Below the pieces are notes generated by a model. That model made no database searches, was not told where the DNA came from, and saw only the letters and a list, made by a program, of their open reading frames with translations. From contig JAXHUH010000333.1 of assembly GCA_034211175.1 (NCBI GenBank), positions 1 to 50,783 of the forward strand: 50,783 bases of DNA, written 5' to 3'. Each line of letters opens with the position of its first letter. Position 1 is the stretch's first letter. Positions 41,587-50,783 of this stretch are shown piece after piece. This DNA comes from JAXHUH01 sp034211175. GTDB taxonomy: Bacteria; Actinomycetota; Acidimicrobiia; Acidimicrobiales; CAIXPF01. A program made the position numbers and the translations under genes.

Positions 41587-42086
41587 GGCCGGCCCCGGTC
41601 GGCCAGCGACCGGTTCGACCACCGCTTGTCGCCCGTCACCTCCCGCCCGAGCCACGCCGGCGGCTCGAAGCGTGCCGCCTCGTCCAGCGAACCGAGCTCG
41701 ACCTCGCCGACGACGAGCCCGTCGAGTGCGCCGTCGTACACGTCGACCTCGGCCACCAGGCCGTCGTCGAGCGGCACCTCGTGACGGGTCTTGGTCAGTC
41801 GTCGGCCCTCGGTGAGCGCCCACAGGGCGTCGAACAGGTCCTCGTCGACCTCCCCCTCGACCTCCCCCCGCACCATGCCGCCGCCGGTCTTCACGGTCAG
41901 CACGCAGCGCCCGTCGACGCGGCGCAGCCGCAGCTCGGCGTCGTCGTCCACGTAGCCCTGCTCGATCCTCCGGCCGCCGTCGGCGGGCAGGTGGGCCGAC
42001 GGCACCGCGTCGAGGACGAACTTCCGCTCGATCTCGGTCGGGGTCTCGGGTGGCTCGCGATCGGGCGTCGCCTGGTTCTCGGCCAT
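41583..42086 (-). CDS. CYTH-domain triphosphate tunnel metalloenzyme
   Basis: 167 aa. The signature ExExK is present as EIERKF near residue 21, followed by RIEQGYVDDDAELRLRRVDG, CVLTVKTGGG, TKTRHEVPL and AEVDVYDGALDGLVVGEVEL, i.e. the acidic and basic residues lining the triphosphate tunnel. Such proteins hydrolyse inorganic triphosphate or act on polyphosphate-like or nucleotide triphosphates. Divergent from a CHAD-domain gene with 114 bases between, a typical pairing. TAGATC ends 7 nt before ATG 42086, a weak leaderless match. Confidence 0.9.
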   Translation of the reverse strand: MAENQATPDREPPETPTEIERKFVLDAVPSAHLPADGGRRIEQGYVDDDAELRLRRVDGRCVLTVKTGGGMVRGEVEGEVDEDLFDALWALTEGRRLTKTRHEVPLDDGLVAEVDVYDGALDGLVVGEVELGSLDEAARFEPPAWLGREVTGDKRWSNRSLADRGRP

Positions 42087-42188
42087 CGCGACAGATCTAC
42101 CCGACCGGAGGGGCCCGGCGCGTCCGCGATCGCGCCGAGGACGCGGAAGGACCCGCGGCACGCGGCCGAACGCCGATCCGATCTGTGT

Positions 42189-42194
42189 CAATCT
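42189..42194 (+). promoter_or_regulatory. possible -10 CAATCT of the CHAD gene
   Basis: CAATCT, 6 nt, then ATG 42201. First base departs from TANNNT, but spacing equals that of the other leaderless-type starts and no ribosome site is present. Confidence 0.35.
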
Positions 42195-42200
42195 GCGGCC

Positions 42201-44213
42201 ATGGAAGCACCGGGCGTGACACTGCTGGAGCTCCAGGACTGGGCCGGCCCCGAGGTCCTCGACGCCGCGCTCGACGAGCTCGGCTGCGACGCGCCCGAGC
42301 GTGTCGTGACCCTCGAGCGGGCGTTCTGGGACACGTTCGACTGGCGGTTGTGGCGCAAGGGCCTGGTGCTCGAGCACCGGGTGGCCGGTGGCTCGCGGCG
42401 GCTCGTGCTGCGCCGGGCGGGCGCCTCCGAGGTGCTCCACGAGTGGCCCTACGACGACGTCCCCGTCGTCATGCGCCACCTGCCGCCCGGCCCCATCGCC
42501 GACGCGGTGCGGCCGATCGCCGGCATCCGGGCGTTGCTGCGCTGCGCACGGACGACGGAGACGACCTCGACCCGGCCGTACCGCAACGTCGTCGACACCG
42601 TCGTCGCCGAGATCACCGTGACCAGGACGGAGGTCCTCGCCGGGGGCGCGCTCGGCGACGAGGGTGTCGCCGGGCGCGAGCTCCCGCCGCTCGTCGCCGT
42701 GCGCCCTGCGTCGGGCTACATCCGTCCGTTCGAGCGGATCGTCGACGACCTGTCGGCCAGGACCAACCCGTACGTGCCCGGCCAGCCGCTGGTGCGTGGC
42801 CTCGACGGCGAGGTGACCGAGCCGCTGGCGCCGGCGATGTGGGCGCTCGGGCGGAGCGTCGGCGACTACTCGTCGAGCCTCGACGTCACCCTCCACCCGA
42901 CCGCTCGGGCCGAGGACGGCCTCCGCCGCCTGCTCGAGCACCTCGTCGGCGTGCTCGAGCGAAATGCGCCGGGTGTCCGTGCAGACCTCGACATCGAGTT
43001 CCTCCACGACTTCCGGGTCGCGGTGCGCCGCGCCCGGACGCTGCTCGCGGGGGCGAAGGGCGCGATGCCCCCGGACCTGCGGCGACGCCTGCGGGCCGAC
43101 CTGAAGTGGCTGGGCGACGTGACGACGCCGGTGCGTGACCTCGACGTCCACCTCGAGGAGCTGGACGAGCTCACCGCGGCCGGCCCCGACGCGCTCCCCT
43201 GGGGCCTCGGTACCGGGCTCGCACCGATGCGCGACGTGCTCGCCGCCCGCCGCGAGGCCGCGTTTGCCGACCTGCTGGCCGCGCTCGACGACGAGCGCTA
43301 CGGCGCGACCCTCGCCGCGTTCTCGTCGTGGTTCGACGGCCCGCCGACGCCGACCGACGTGGCCGCGCACGCGGACGACCCGATGTTGTGGTTCGCGTCG
43401 CGGCGCATCGCCAAGGCCCACCGGGTGCTGGTGGCGGCGGGCGAGGCGATCGACGACGACAGCCCGCCCGAGGACCTCCACGAGCTGCGCAAGGACGCCA
43501 AGCGCCTCCGCTACTACGTGGAGGCGTTCCGCGGGCTCCACCCGTCGGGCCTCGTCGACCCGGCGCTGAAGGAGCTGCGCCGTCTCCAGGACGTCCTCGG
43601 CGAGTTCCAGGACACGACCGTCCAGGTCGAGCTCATCGTGCACGTCGCCGACGACCTCGCCGGCCGGTCGCCGCGGGCGCTGCTGGCGATGGGCACGCTC
43701 CTCGCCCACCAGTCGGACCGCCACGACCGCTCCCGGGCCCGGTTCGCGAAGCGGTTCGACCGGTTCAGCGCCAGGAAGGTGTCCCGCCGGTTCGCCCGTC
43801 TCGGCTCGCGCCCCGCCGCGGTGTTCGCCGAGGAGGCCGAGGCCAAGGCGACGGCGAAGGCCGCGGCCGACGGCCCCGGAACCGGGGACGGGGCGGCGCC
43901 GGCGTCCGCGTCGTCCGGGCTCGACACGACCTGGACCGACCGGGGGCCGGAGCCCGCCGACGGCGACCACGACGCGGCGCACGGGGCTGTCGACACGCCC
44001 GGCCGCGACGACGCCACCGTCGGCCCGGCGGGACCCACGCCGTCGACGCCGGCTCCGGCCGACGTCCCCGCGATCGGTGGGCCGCGGCCGTCGCCGGCGA
44101 CGAACGGGGCGTCCCACGACCACGGGCCGGACCCGGCACCGACCCGGCCCGACGAGGAGCCCGGTTCGTCGGCCAACGGCGACAGCACCGCGTCGCCCGA
44201 CACCTCCGAGTAG
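42201..44213 (+). CDS. CHAD-domain protein with degenerate CYTH-like N-terminus
   Basis: 670 aa. Residues ~1-190 resemble a CYTH barrel (ERAFWDTFDWRLWRKGLVLEH) but lack ExExK, so probably non-catalytic. Residues ~230-510 are a CHAD domain with its conserved His-containing helices (FLHDFRVAVRRARTLL, LHELRKDAKRLRYYVEAF), which bind polyphosphate. From ~540 the chain is a disordered Ala/Pro/Asp/Gly-rich tail of about 130 residues. CHAD proteins localise to polyphosphate granules. Divergent from the single-domain CYTH gene. Start ATG 42201; the long frame upstream is antisense to asparaginase/CYTH. Confidence 0.9.
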   Translation: MEAPGVTLLELQDWAGPEVLDAALDELGCDAPERVVTLERAFWDTFDWRLWRKGLVLEHRVAGGSRRLVLRRAGASEVLHEWPYDDVPVVMRHLPPGPIADAVRPIAGIRALLRCARTTETTSTRPYRNVVDTVVAEITVTRTEVLAGGALGDEGVAGRELPPLVAVRPASGYIRPFERIVDDLSARTNPYVPGQPLVRGLDGEVTEPLAPAMWALGRSVGDYSSSLDVTLHPTARAEDGLRRLLEHLVGVLERNAPGVRADLDIEFLHDFRVAVRRARTLLAGAKGAMPPDLRRRLRADLKWLGDVTTPVRDLDVHLEELDELTAAGPDALPWGLGTGLAPMRDVLAARREAAFADLLAALDDERYGATLAAFSSWFDGPPTPTDVAAHADDPMLWFASRRIAKAHRVLVAAGEAIDDDSPPEDLHELRKDAKRLRYYVEAFRGLHPSGLVDPALKELRRLQDVLGEFQDTTVQVELIVHVADDLAGRSPRALLAMGTLLAHQSDRHDRSRARFAKRFDRFSARKVSRRFARLGSRPAAVFAEEAEAKATAKAAADGPGTGDGAAPASASSGLDTTWTDRGPEPADGDHDAAHGAVDTPGRDDATVGPAGPTPSTPAPADVPAIGGPRPSPATNGASHDHGPDPAPTRPDEEPGSSANGDSTASPDTSE

Positions 44214-44348
44214 CGCGTCGCCGTCCGGGTCCGGTCGCCGACCGGTCACCCGGCCGTGCCGACCGCCGGAGCGGTTCGGCGCGCCGGCGGTGTGACCGAT
44301 GTGCGAAGGTTCATCAGGCACACCTGGAGCGGTGCCCGGGAACGTGGG

Positions 44349-44354
44349 TAAGCT
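44349..44354 (+). promoter_or_regulatory. possible -10 TAAGCT of the gcv operon
   Basis: TAAGCT lies 18 bases before the first aptamer, which would place the transcript start just ahead of its P1 stem. No convincing -35 is seen. Confidence 0.4.
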
Positions 44355-44371
44355 TCACGAACGCTCGAGGG

Positions 44372-44571
44372 CGCAGCGGGAGAGCCCCGTGCGGTGGTCA
44401 CACCACCGGACGGGCGCCGAAGGAGCAACCGCCCCGGAATCTCTCAGGCCACAGGACCGCTGTCGTCCCATTCGAGCGTCTCTGGAGAGCAGGGTGGTTC
44501 CGCCACCCTCACCGACGGGGTAAGCGGCCGGTGACGGTCGCGAAACTCTCAGGTCCCGCGACAGAGGGGGC
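44372..44571 (+). promoter_or_regulatory. tandem glycine riboswitch upstream of gcvT
   Basis: Two glycine aptamers in a row. First (about 44372-44462): GCGGGAGAG, later GCCGAAGGAGCAACC and AATCTCTCAGGCC with ACAGGACCG. Second (about 44478-44571): CTCTGGAGAG, GACGGGGTAAGCGGCC and AAACTCTCAGGTC with ACAGAGGGG. These are the GGAGAG...CTCTCAGG cores of the gcvT motif. It directly precedes gcvT and should switch glycine cleavage on with glycine. About 65 bases separate it from the GTG. Confidence 0.93.
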
Positions 44572-44636
44572 ACGGGCCGGCGTCGCGACCGACGTCGGCG
44601 CAGGACCGTGCGCCGAGGGACACCGAGAGGACAACC

Positions 44637-45746
44637 GTGAGCGACTCCAGCGACACGCTCGACCGCACTGCGCTCTACGACCTGCACCTCGAGCTCGGTG
44701 GGCGGATGGTGCCGTTCGCCGGCCACGAGCTACCCGTGCGCTACGGGCCCGGGCCGGTCGCCGAGCACAACCAGGCCCGCACCGCGGCCGCCCTGTTCGA
44801 CGTCTCCCACATGGGCATCGTCCAGCTCCGCGGTGACGACGTGCCCGGCGCGCTCGAACGCCTCGTGCCGTCCAACATGCGCGAGCTGAAGCCGCAGCGC
44901 ATGCGCTACACGTTCCTCACGACGCCCACCGGCGGCGTCATCGACGACCTGATGGTGACCAACGACGGCGAGGGCCTGACCCTGGTCGTCAACGCGGCCA
45001 ACAAGGCGGCGGACCTGGCCCACCTCGAGGCCGGGCTCGACGGTGTCGACGTGATCAGCCGTCCCGACCTGTCGCTGCTCGCCCTCCAGGGCCCCACCGC
45101 GGTCGACGCCCTCGCCCGCCTCGCCCCCGAGGTCGCCGACCTCGTGTTCATGGAGACGGCGACGATCACGATCGACGGCGTCGGGATCGGCGTGAGCCGG
45201 TCGGGCTACACGGGCGAGGACGGCTTCGAGCTGTCGGTCCCCACCGACCACGCGGATGCCATCGCCCGCCGGCTGCTCGCCGAGCCCGAGGTCGAGCCCG
45301 CCGGGCTCGCCGCCCGCGACTCGCTGCGGCTCGAGGCCGGGCTGTGCCTCCACGGCCACGACCTCAGCACCGAGATCACCCCGATCGAGGCCGGTCTCCT
45401 CTGGGCCATCCAGAAGCGCCGGCGGACCGAGGGTGGCTTCATCGGCGACGACGTGATCCTGCGCCAGATCGCCGACGGCGCCCCTCGCCACCGCGTCGGC
45501 ATCCGCCCGTCCGGCCGCAAGCCCGTGCGTGAGGGCGCCGTGCTGCGCGGCGCCGACGGCACCGAGATCGGCGAGATCACCTCCGGCGGCTTCGGGCCGA
45601 CGGTCGGCGCGCCGGTGGCCATGGGCTTCGTCGCCACCGGTCACGAGGCGACCGGCGCCGAGCTGGTGGCCGATGTCCGGGGCACCGAGGTGCCGTGCAC
45701 GGTGGCCGACCTGCCCTTCGCCCCCCATCGCTATCACCGGGGCTGA
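44637..45746 (+). CDS. gcvT: aminomethyltransferase, glycine cleavage system T protein
   Basis: 369 aa T protein: takes the aminomethyl group from lipoyl-H protein and makes 5,10-methylene-tetrahydrofolate and ammonia. Family blocks: LYDLHLELGGRMVPFAGHEL, ALFDVSHMGIVQLRG, TFLTTPTGGVIDDLMV, SRSGYTGEDGFELSV, AARDSLRLEAGLCLHGHDL and GEITSGGFGPTVGAPVAMGF. GTG 44637 with GAGAGGAC upstream. Controlled by the glycine riboswitch; gcvP follows after 159 bases that hold no gcvH. Confidence 0.95.
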   Translation: MSDSSDTLDRTALYDLHLELGGRMVPFAGHELPVRYGPGPVAEHNQARTAAALFDVSHMGIVQLRGDDVPGALERLVPSNMRELKPQRMRYTFLTTPTGGVIDDLMVTNDGEGLTLVVNAANKAADLAHLEAGLDGVDVISRPDLSLLALQGPTAVDALARLAPEVADLVFMETATITIDGVGIGVSRSGYTGEDGFELSVPTDHADAIARRLLAEPEVEPAGLAARDSLRLEAGLCLHGHDLSTEITPIEAGLLWAIQKRRRTEGGFIGDDVILRQIADGAPRHRVGIRPSGRKPVREGAVLRGADGTEIGEITSGGFGPTVGAPVAMGFVATGHEATGAELVADVRGTEVPCTVADLPFAPHRYHRG

Positions 45747-45905
45747 GCGGGCGATCCGGCACGCCCCCGCGAGCCGGTCCCCGACGAGCGGTCCACCGGA
45801 GGGCCGGGCGACCGGACGACCTCCGACAGCCCGACGACCCGATCGACGAACACCCGACGCCCGGGTCCCCGGTCGTCCGGAACCCGAACCCGATCCGAAC
45901 AACCG

Positions 45906-48821
<2,916 letters not shown>

Positions 48822-48832
48822 GGCGGATCGTC

Positions 48833-48875
48833 CGGCCGGGTGGGAGGACCGATCCACGGTCCTCCCGCCCGGCTG
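48833..48875 (+). terminator. strong terminator hairpin after gcvP
   Basis: An 18-pair stem (two G-T pairs) around a 7-nt loop GATCCAC, core GGGAGGACC/GGTCCTCCC, starting 11 bases after the gcvP stop. No T-run but very stable. Confidence 0.85.
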
Positions 48876-49029
48876 ACCAGGCTGTCTCTCCAAGAGTGGT
48901 CAATTGAATCCGTAACGTGGTCGTTTTCCGATCGTCACACGTTCGGACGGGCAGTCGACCCGTTTACCTGGGTCTGACATCACGCGCTGAGCGTGGTGTA
49001 GCCGCCACTGATTTGCAGGAGACAGCTTC

Positions 49030-50649
49030 ATGCAGAACTCCCGCCCATTCCGCCGCCGCGTCGCGTACGGGGTCGGGGCGCTCGGCCTCGCCGCCGGCGT
49101 CGTGACGGTGTCCGGCACCGCGGCGCTCGCCCAGGACGAGCCCGCCGACGGTCCGGCGTACGTCAAGGTCACCGTCGAGAACCTGGCGCCCATGTACGGC
49201 ACCTGGCAGAGCCCGTTCTGGATCGCCGCCCACGACGGCTCCCACGACACGTTCCAGGCCATCTCGCCGGCGTCGGACGCGCTCGAGATGCTGGCCGAGG
49301 ACGGCGACACGTCCGGGCTGGCCACGGCGTTCGACGCGTCGGGCGTGTTCGGCGTCGACGCTGTCATCGCCGGGCCCGAGGGCCTGCTCGCACCGGGGGA
49401 GGTGGGCGCGGCCATCCTGGCGGTCGATCCCGCCGCGGGCCCGTCGTGGTTCAGCTTCGCCTCGATGGTCGTTCCCAGCAACGACGCCTTCATCGCCAAC
49501 GACGACCCGTTCGCCCACCCGCTGTTCGACAGCGAGGGCAACTTCATCGCCTCCGACGCCTTCGTGACCGGTGCCGAGGTCCTCGACGCCGGCACGGAGT
49601 TCAACGACGAGGTGGCCGAGCACACCCCCGGTCTCGGCCAGATGGACCCGGGTGCCGGTGTCGGTGAGGAGTGGCTGATCGAGAGCCACCTCGGGTACAA
49701 CGCGACCGGCAGCGGCGGCATCCTCGACCAGGAGATGTTCGCCGGCGCCGACTTCGTCCAGCCCGGCTACCCGCTGGTCGAGATCTCGTTCGAGCTCCTG
49801 ACCGGGCTCCCGGCCGACGAGTGCCTGCCGGTCGAGGACATGCCGACCGACGAGGCCCCGGTCGAGGACGAGGCCCCGGTCGACGAGGAGACCACCGGCG
49901 ATGAGGTCCCGGTGGACGAGGTCCCGGTGGACGAGGCCCCGTTCGATGAGGTCCCGGTGGACGAGGCCCCGTTCGATGAGGTCCCGGTGGACGAGGCCCC
50001 GTTCGATGAGGTCCCGGTGGACGAGGCCCCGGTCGACGAGGTCCCGTTCGAGGACGAGGTCCCGTTCGAGGACGAGGTCCCGTTCGAGGACGAGGTCCCG
50101 TTCGAGGACGAGGTCCCGTTCGAGGATGAGGTCCCGTTCGAGGATGAGGTCCCGGTCGACGAGGTGCCGATGGACGAGGCGCCGATGGACGAGGTCCCGG
50201 TGGACGAGGCGCCGGTCGACGAGGAGGCCGCGGGCGACGAGGTCCCGGTCGAGGATGAGGTCCCGGTCGACGAGGCGCCGGTCGACGAGGTCCCGATGGA
50301 CGAGGACGTCGACCTGCCGGTCGAGGCGACCGACGCCGAGTGCATCGAGGTCCCGGTGTTCGAGAGCGACCTCCCCACTCCGGTCGACGAGTCGCCGGTC
50401 GAAGACGAGCTGCCCGTCGAGGACGAGGCGCCGGTGGACGAGGTCCCGGTGGACGAGGTCCCGGTGGACGAGGTTCCGGTGGACGAGGTTCCGGTGGACG
50501 AGGCTCCCGTCGAGGACGAGCCGGTGGACACGCTCCCGGTCGACGAGGCCCCGACCGACGAGGATGACCAGGACGCCGAGGGTGGTGACGGCTCGCCGCT
50601 CGACGAGCCCACCGACGTCCCCACCGACGACGTGAGCGCCGACGTCTGA
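49030..50649 (+). CDS. secreted spondin-domain protein with long acidic tandem-repeat tail
   Basis: 539 aa. Twin-Arg-like basic start and signal peptide, cleavage expected after Ala34 (AALA-QDE). Residues ~43-255 are a spondin_N-like domain (YVKVTVENLAPMYGTWQSPF, FWIAAHDGSHDTFQAISPAS, FASMVVPSNDAFIANDDPF). Residues ~265-539 are Val-Pro-Asp/Glu repeats (EVPVDEAPFD, EVPFED). Only two cysteines exist, Cys265 and Cys438, at the two ends of the main repeat block. The mature chain has one Lys (46) and no Arg, so it is extremely acidic. No sortase motif or C-terminal anchor. ATG 49030 follows AGGAGA; a TTGAAT box (48904) may be the -35. Surface or calcium-binding role is inferred. Confidence 0.85.
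   Translation: MQNSRPFRRRVAYGVGALGLAAGVVTVSGTAALAQDEPADGPAYVKVTVENLAPMYGTWQSPFWIAAHDGSHDTFQAISPASDALEMLAEDGDTSGLATAFDASGVFGVDAVIAGPEGLLAPGEVGAAILAVDPAAGPSWFSFASMVVPSNDAFIANDDPFAHPLFDSEGNFIASDAFVTGAEVLDAGTEFNDEVAEHTPGLGQMDPGAGVGEEWLIESHLGYNATGSGGILDQEMFAGADFVQPGYPLVEISFELLTGLPADECLPVEDMPTDEAPVEDEAPVDEETTGDEVPVDEVPVDEAPFDEVPVDEAPFDEVPVDEAPFDEVPVDEAPVDEVPFEDEVPFEDEVPFEDEVPFEDEVPFEDEVPFEDEVPVDEVPMDEAPMDEVPVDEAPVDEEAAGDEVPVEDEVPVDEAPVDEVPMDEDVDLPVEATDAECIEVPVFESDLPTPVDESPVEDELPVEDEAPVDEVPVDEVPVDEVPVDEVPVDEAPVEDEPVDTLPVDEAPTDEDDQDAEGGDGSPLDEPTDVPTDDVSADV
49921..50148 (+). repeat. coding minisatellite in the spondin-domain gene
   Basis: Three identical 30-nt units (49921-50010, coding VPVDEAPFDE) and one diverged unit, then six 18-nt units (50041-50148, coding VPFEDE), four of them identical. 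A further run of four 15-nt VPVDE units lies near 50442-50501. Near-perfect DNA identity indicates recent slippage or recombination. Confidence 0.9.
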
Positions 50650-50659
50650 TCGACGCCGA

Positions 50660-50700
50660 CGGTCGGGATCCGGGGCGCCCCAGGCGTCCCGGCCCGACCG
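50660..50700 (+). terminator. hairpin after the spondin-domain gene
   Basis: CGGTCGGG (50660-50667) pairs with CCCGACCG (50693-50700); the 25-nt loop contains the self-complementary GGGGCGCCCC. It starts 11 bases after the stop. The last 83 bases of the window hold nothing recognised. Confidence 0.6.
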
Positions 50701-50783
50701 CCGCGGCCGGCCGTTGAACCGGTGCCGGTCCCACGGAGCCGAGCCGCGACGAACCCCGGCCGGGCCCGCCCACCCCTGGTGGG

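Noticed and set aside
49601..50773. Long minus-strand ORFs of Arg/Pro or Ser/Thr/Gly repeats opposite the spondin gene
   Set aside because: They are shadows of the coding repeats; no ribosome site, extreme composition.

Overview
The window is very GC-rich, densely coded bacterial DNA with long open frames on both strands, frequent GTG starts and many 1-8 base gene overlaps. The gene set fits a high-GC actinobacterium: PaaX-type regulator, DivIVA-domain protein, Rpf-like lipoprotein, HelD-type helicase, two luciferase-like oxidoreductases, and many start codons placed directly behind a TANNNT hexamer (leaderless style). An Acidimicrobiia-like lineage is my guess; nothing here proves it. No phage, transposase, integrase or CRISPR array was seen.

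Layout. (1) 115-8537, minus strand: an eight-gene operon with an Fe3+-family ABC importer (lipoprotein, fused permease, ATPase) followed by AtuA/DUF1446, DUF4387, an RraA-like protein, a D-2-hydroxyacid dehydrogenase and a class II aldolase. A GntR/FCD regulator lies upstream, and the same perfect palindrome TGCTATAGCA sits at the promoters of both operon and regulator. I read this as an uncharacterised carboxylate uptake and catabolism system. Two of its junctions look as if one base is missing. (2) 9456-12107: a TauD-type dioxygenase and a divergent acyl-CoA synthetase. (3) 12184-13202: an HTH-PIN toxin-antitoxin pair, then tRNA-Arg(ACG). (4) 13545-18090: a MoxR/DUF58/DUF4129 operon. (5) 18259-23809: two converging operons with a flavin-type oxidoreductase, a cytosine-deaminase-like amidohydrolase, two N-carbamoyl-amino-acid hydrolases of unrelated folds and a creatininase-family enzyme, probably for breakdown of a cyclic ureide or other N-heterocycle.

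(6) 24078-26817: an Rpf-like lipoprotein behind a predicted leader of about 180 nt, a GC-rich imperfect tandem repeat, tRNA-Ser(GCT), a small winged-helix protein and tRNA-Ser(TGA). (7) 26993-35837: HelD-like helicase, larB-larC (nickel-pincer cofactor), a PaaX-type regulator, an oligopeptidase B-like peptidase and a metallo-beta-lactamase-fold hydrolase. (8) 35948-40487: small enzymes, a DivIVA-domain coiled coil, a TetR regulator, and an F420-type oxidoreductase with a small membrane protein. (9) 40579-44213: asparaginase II plus CYTH, divergent from a CHAD protein. (10) 44372-48875: tandem glycine riboswitch, gcvT, gcvP and a strong terminator; gcvH is absent here. (11) 49030-50649: a secreted spondin-domain protein with a long acidic tandem-repeat tail.
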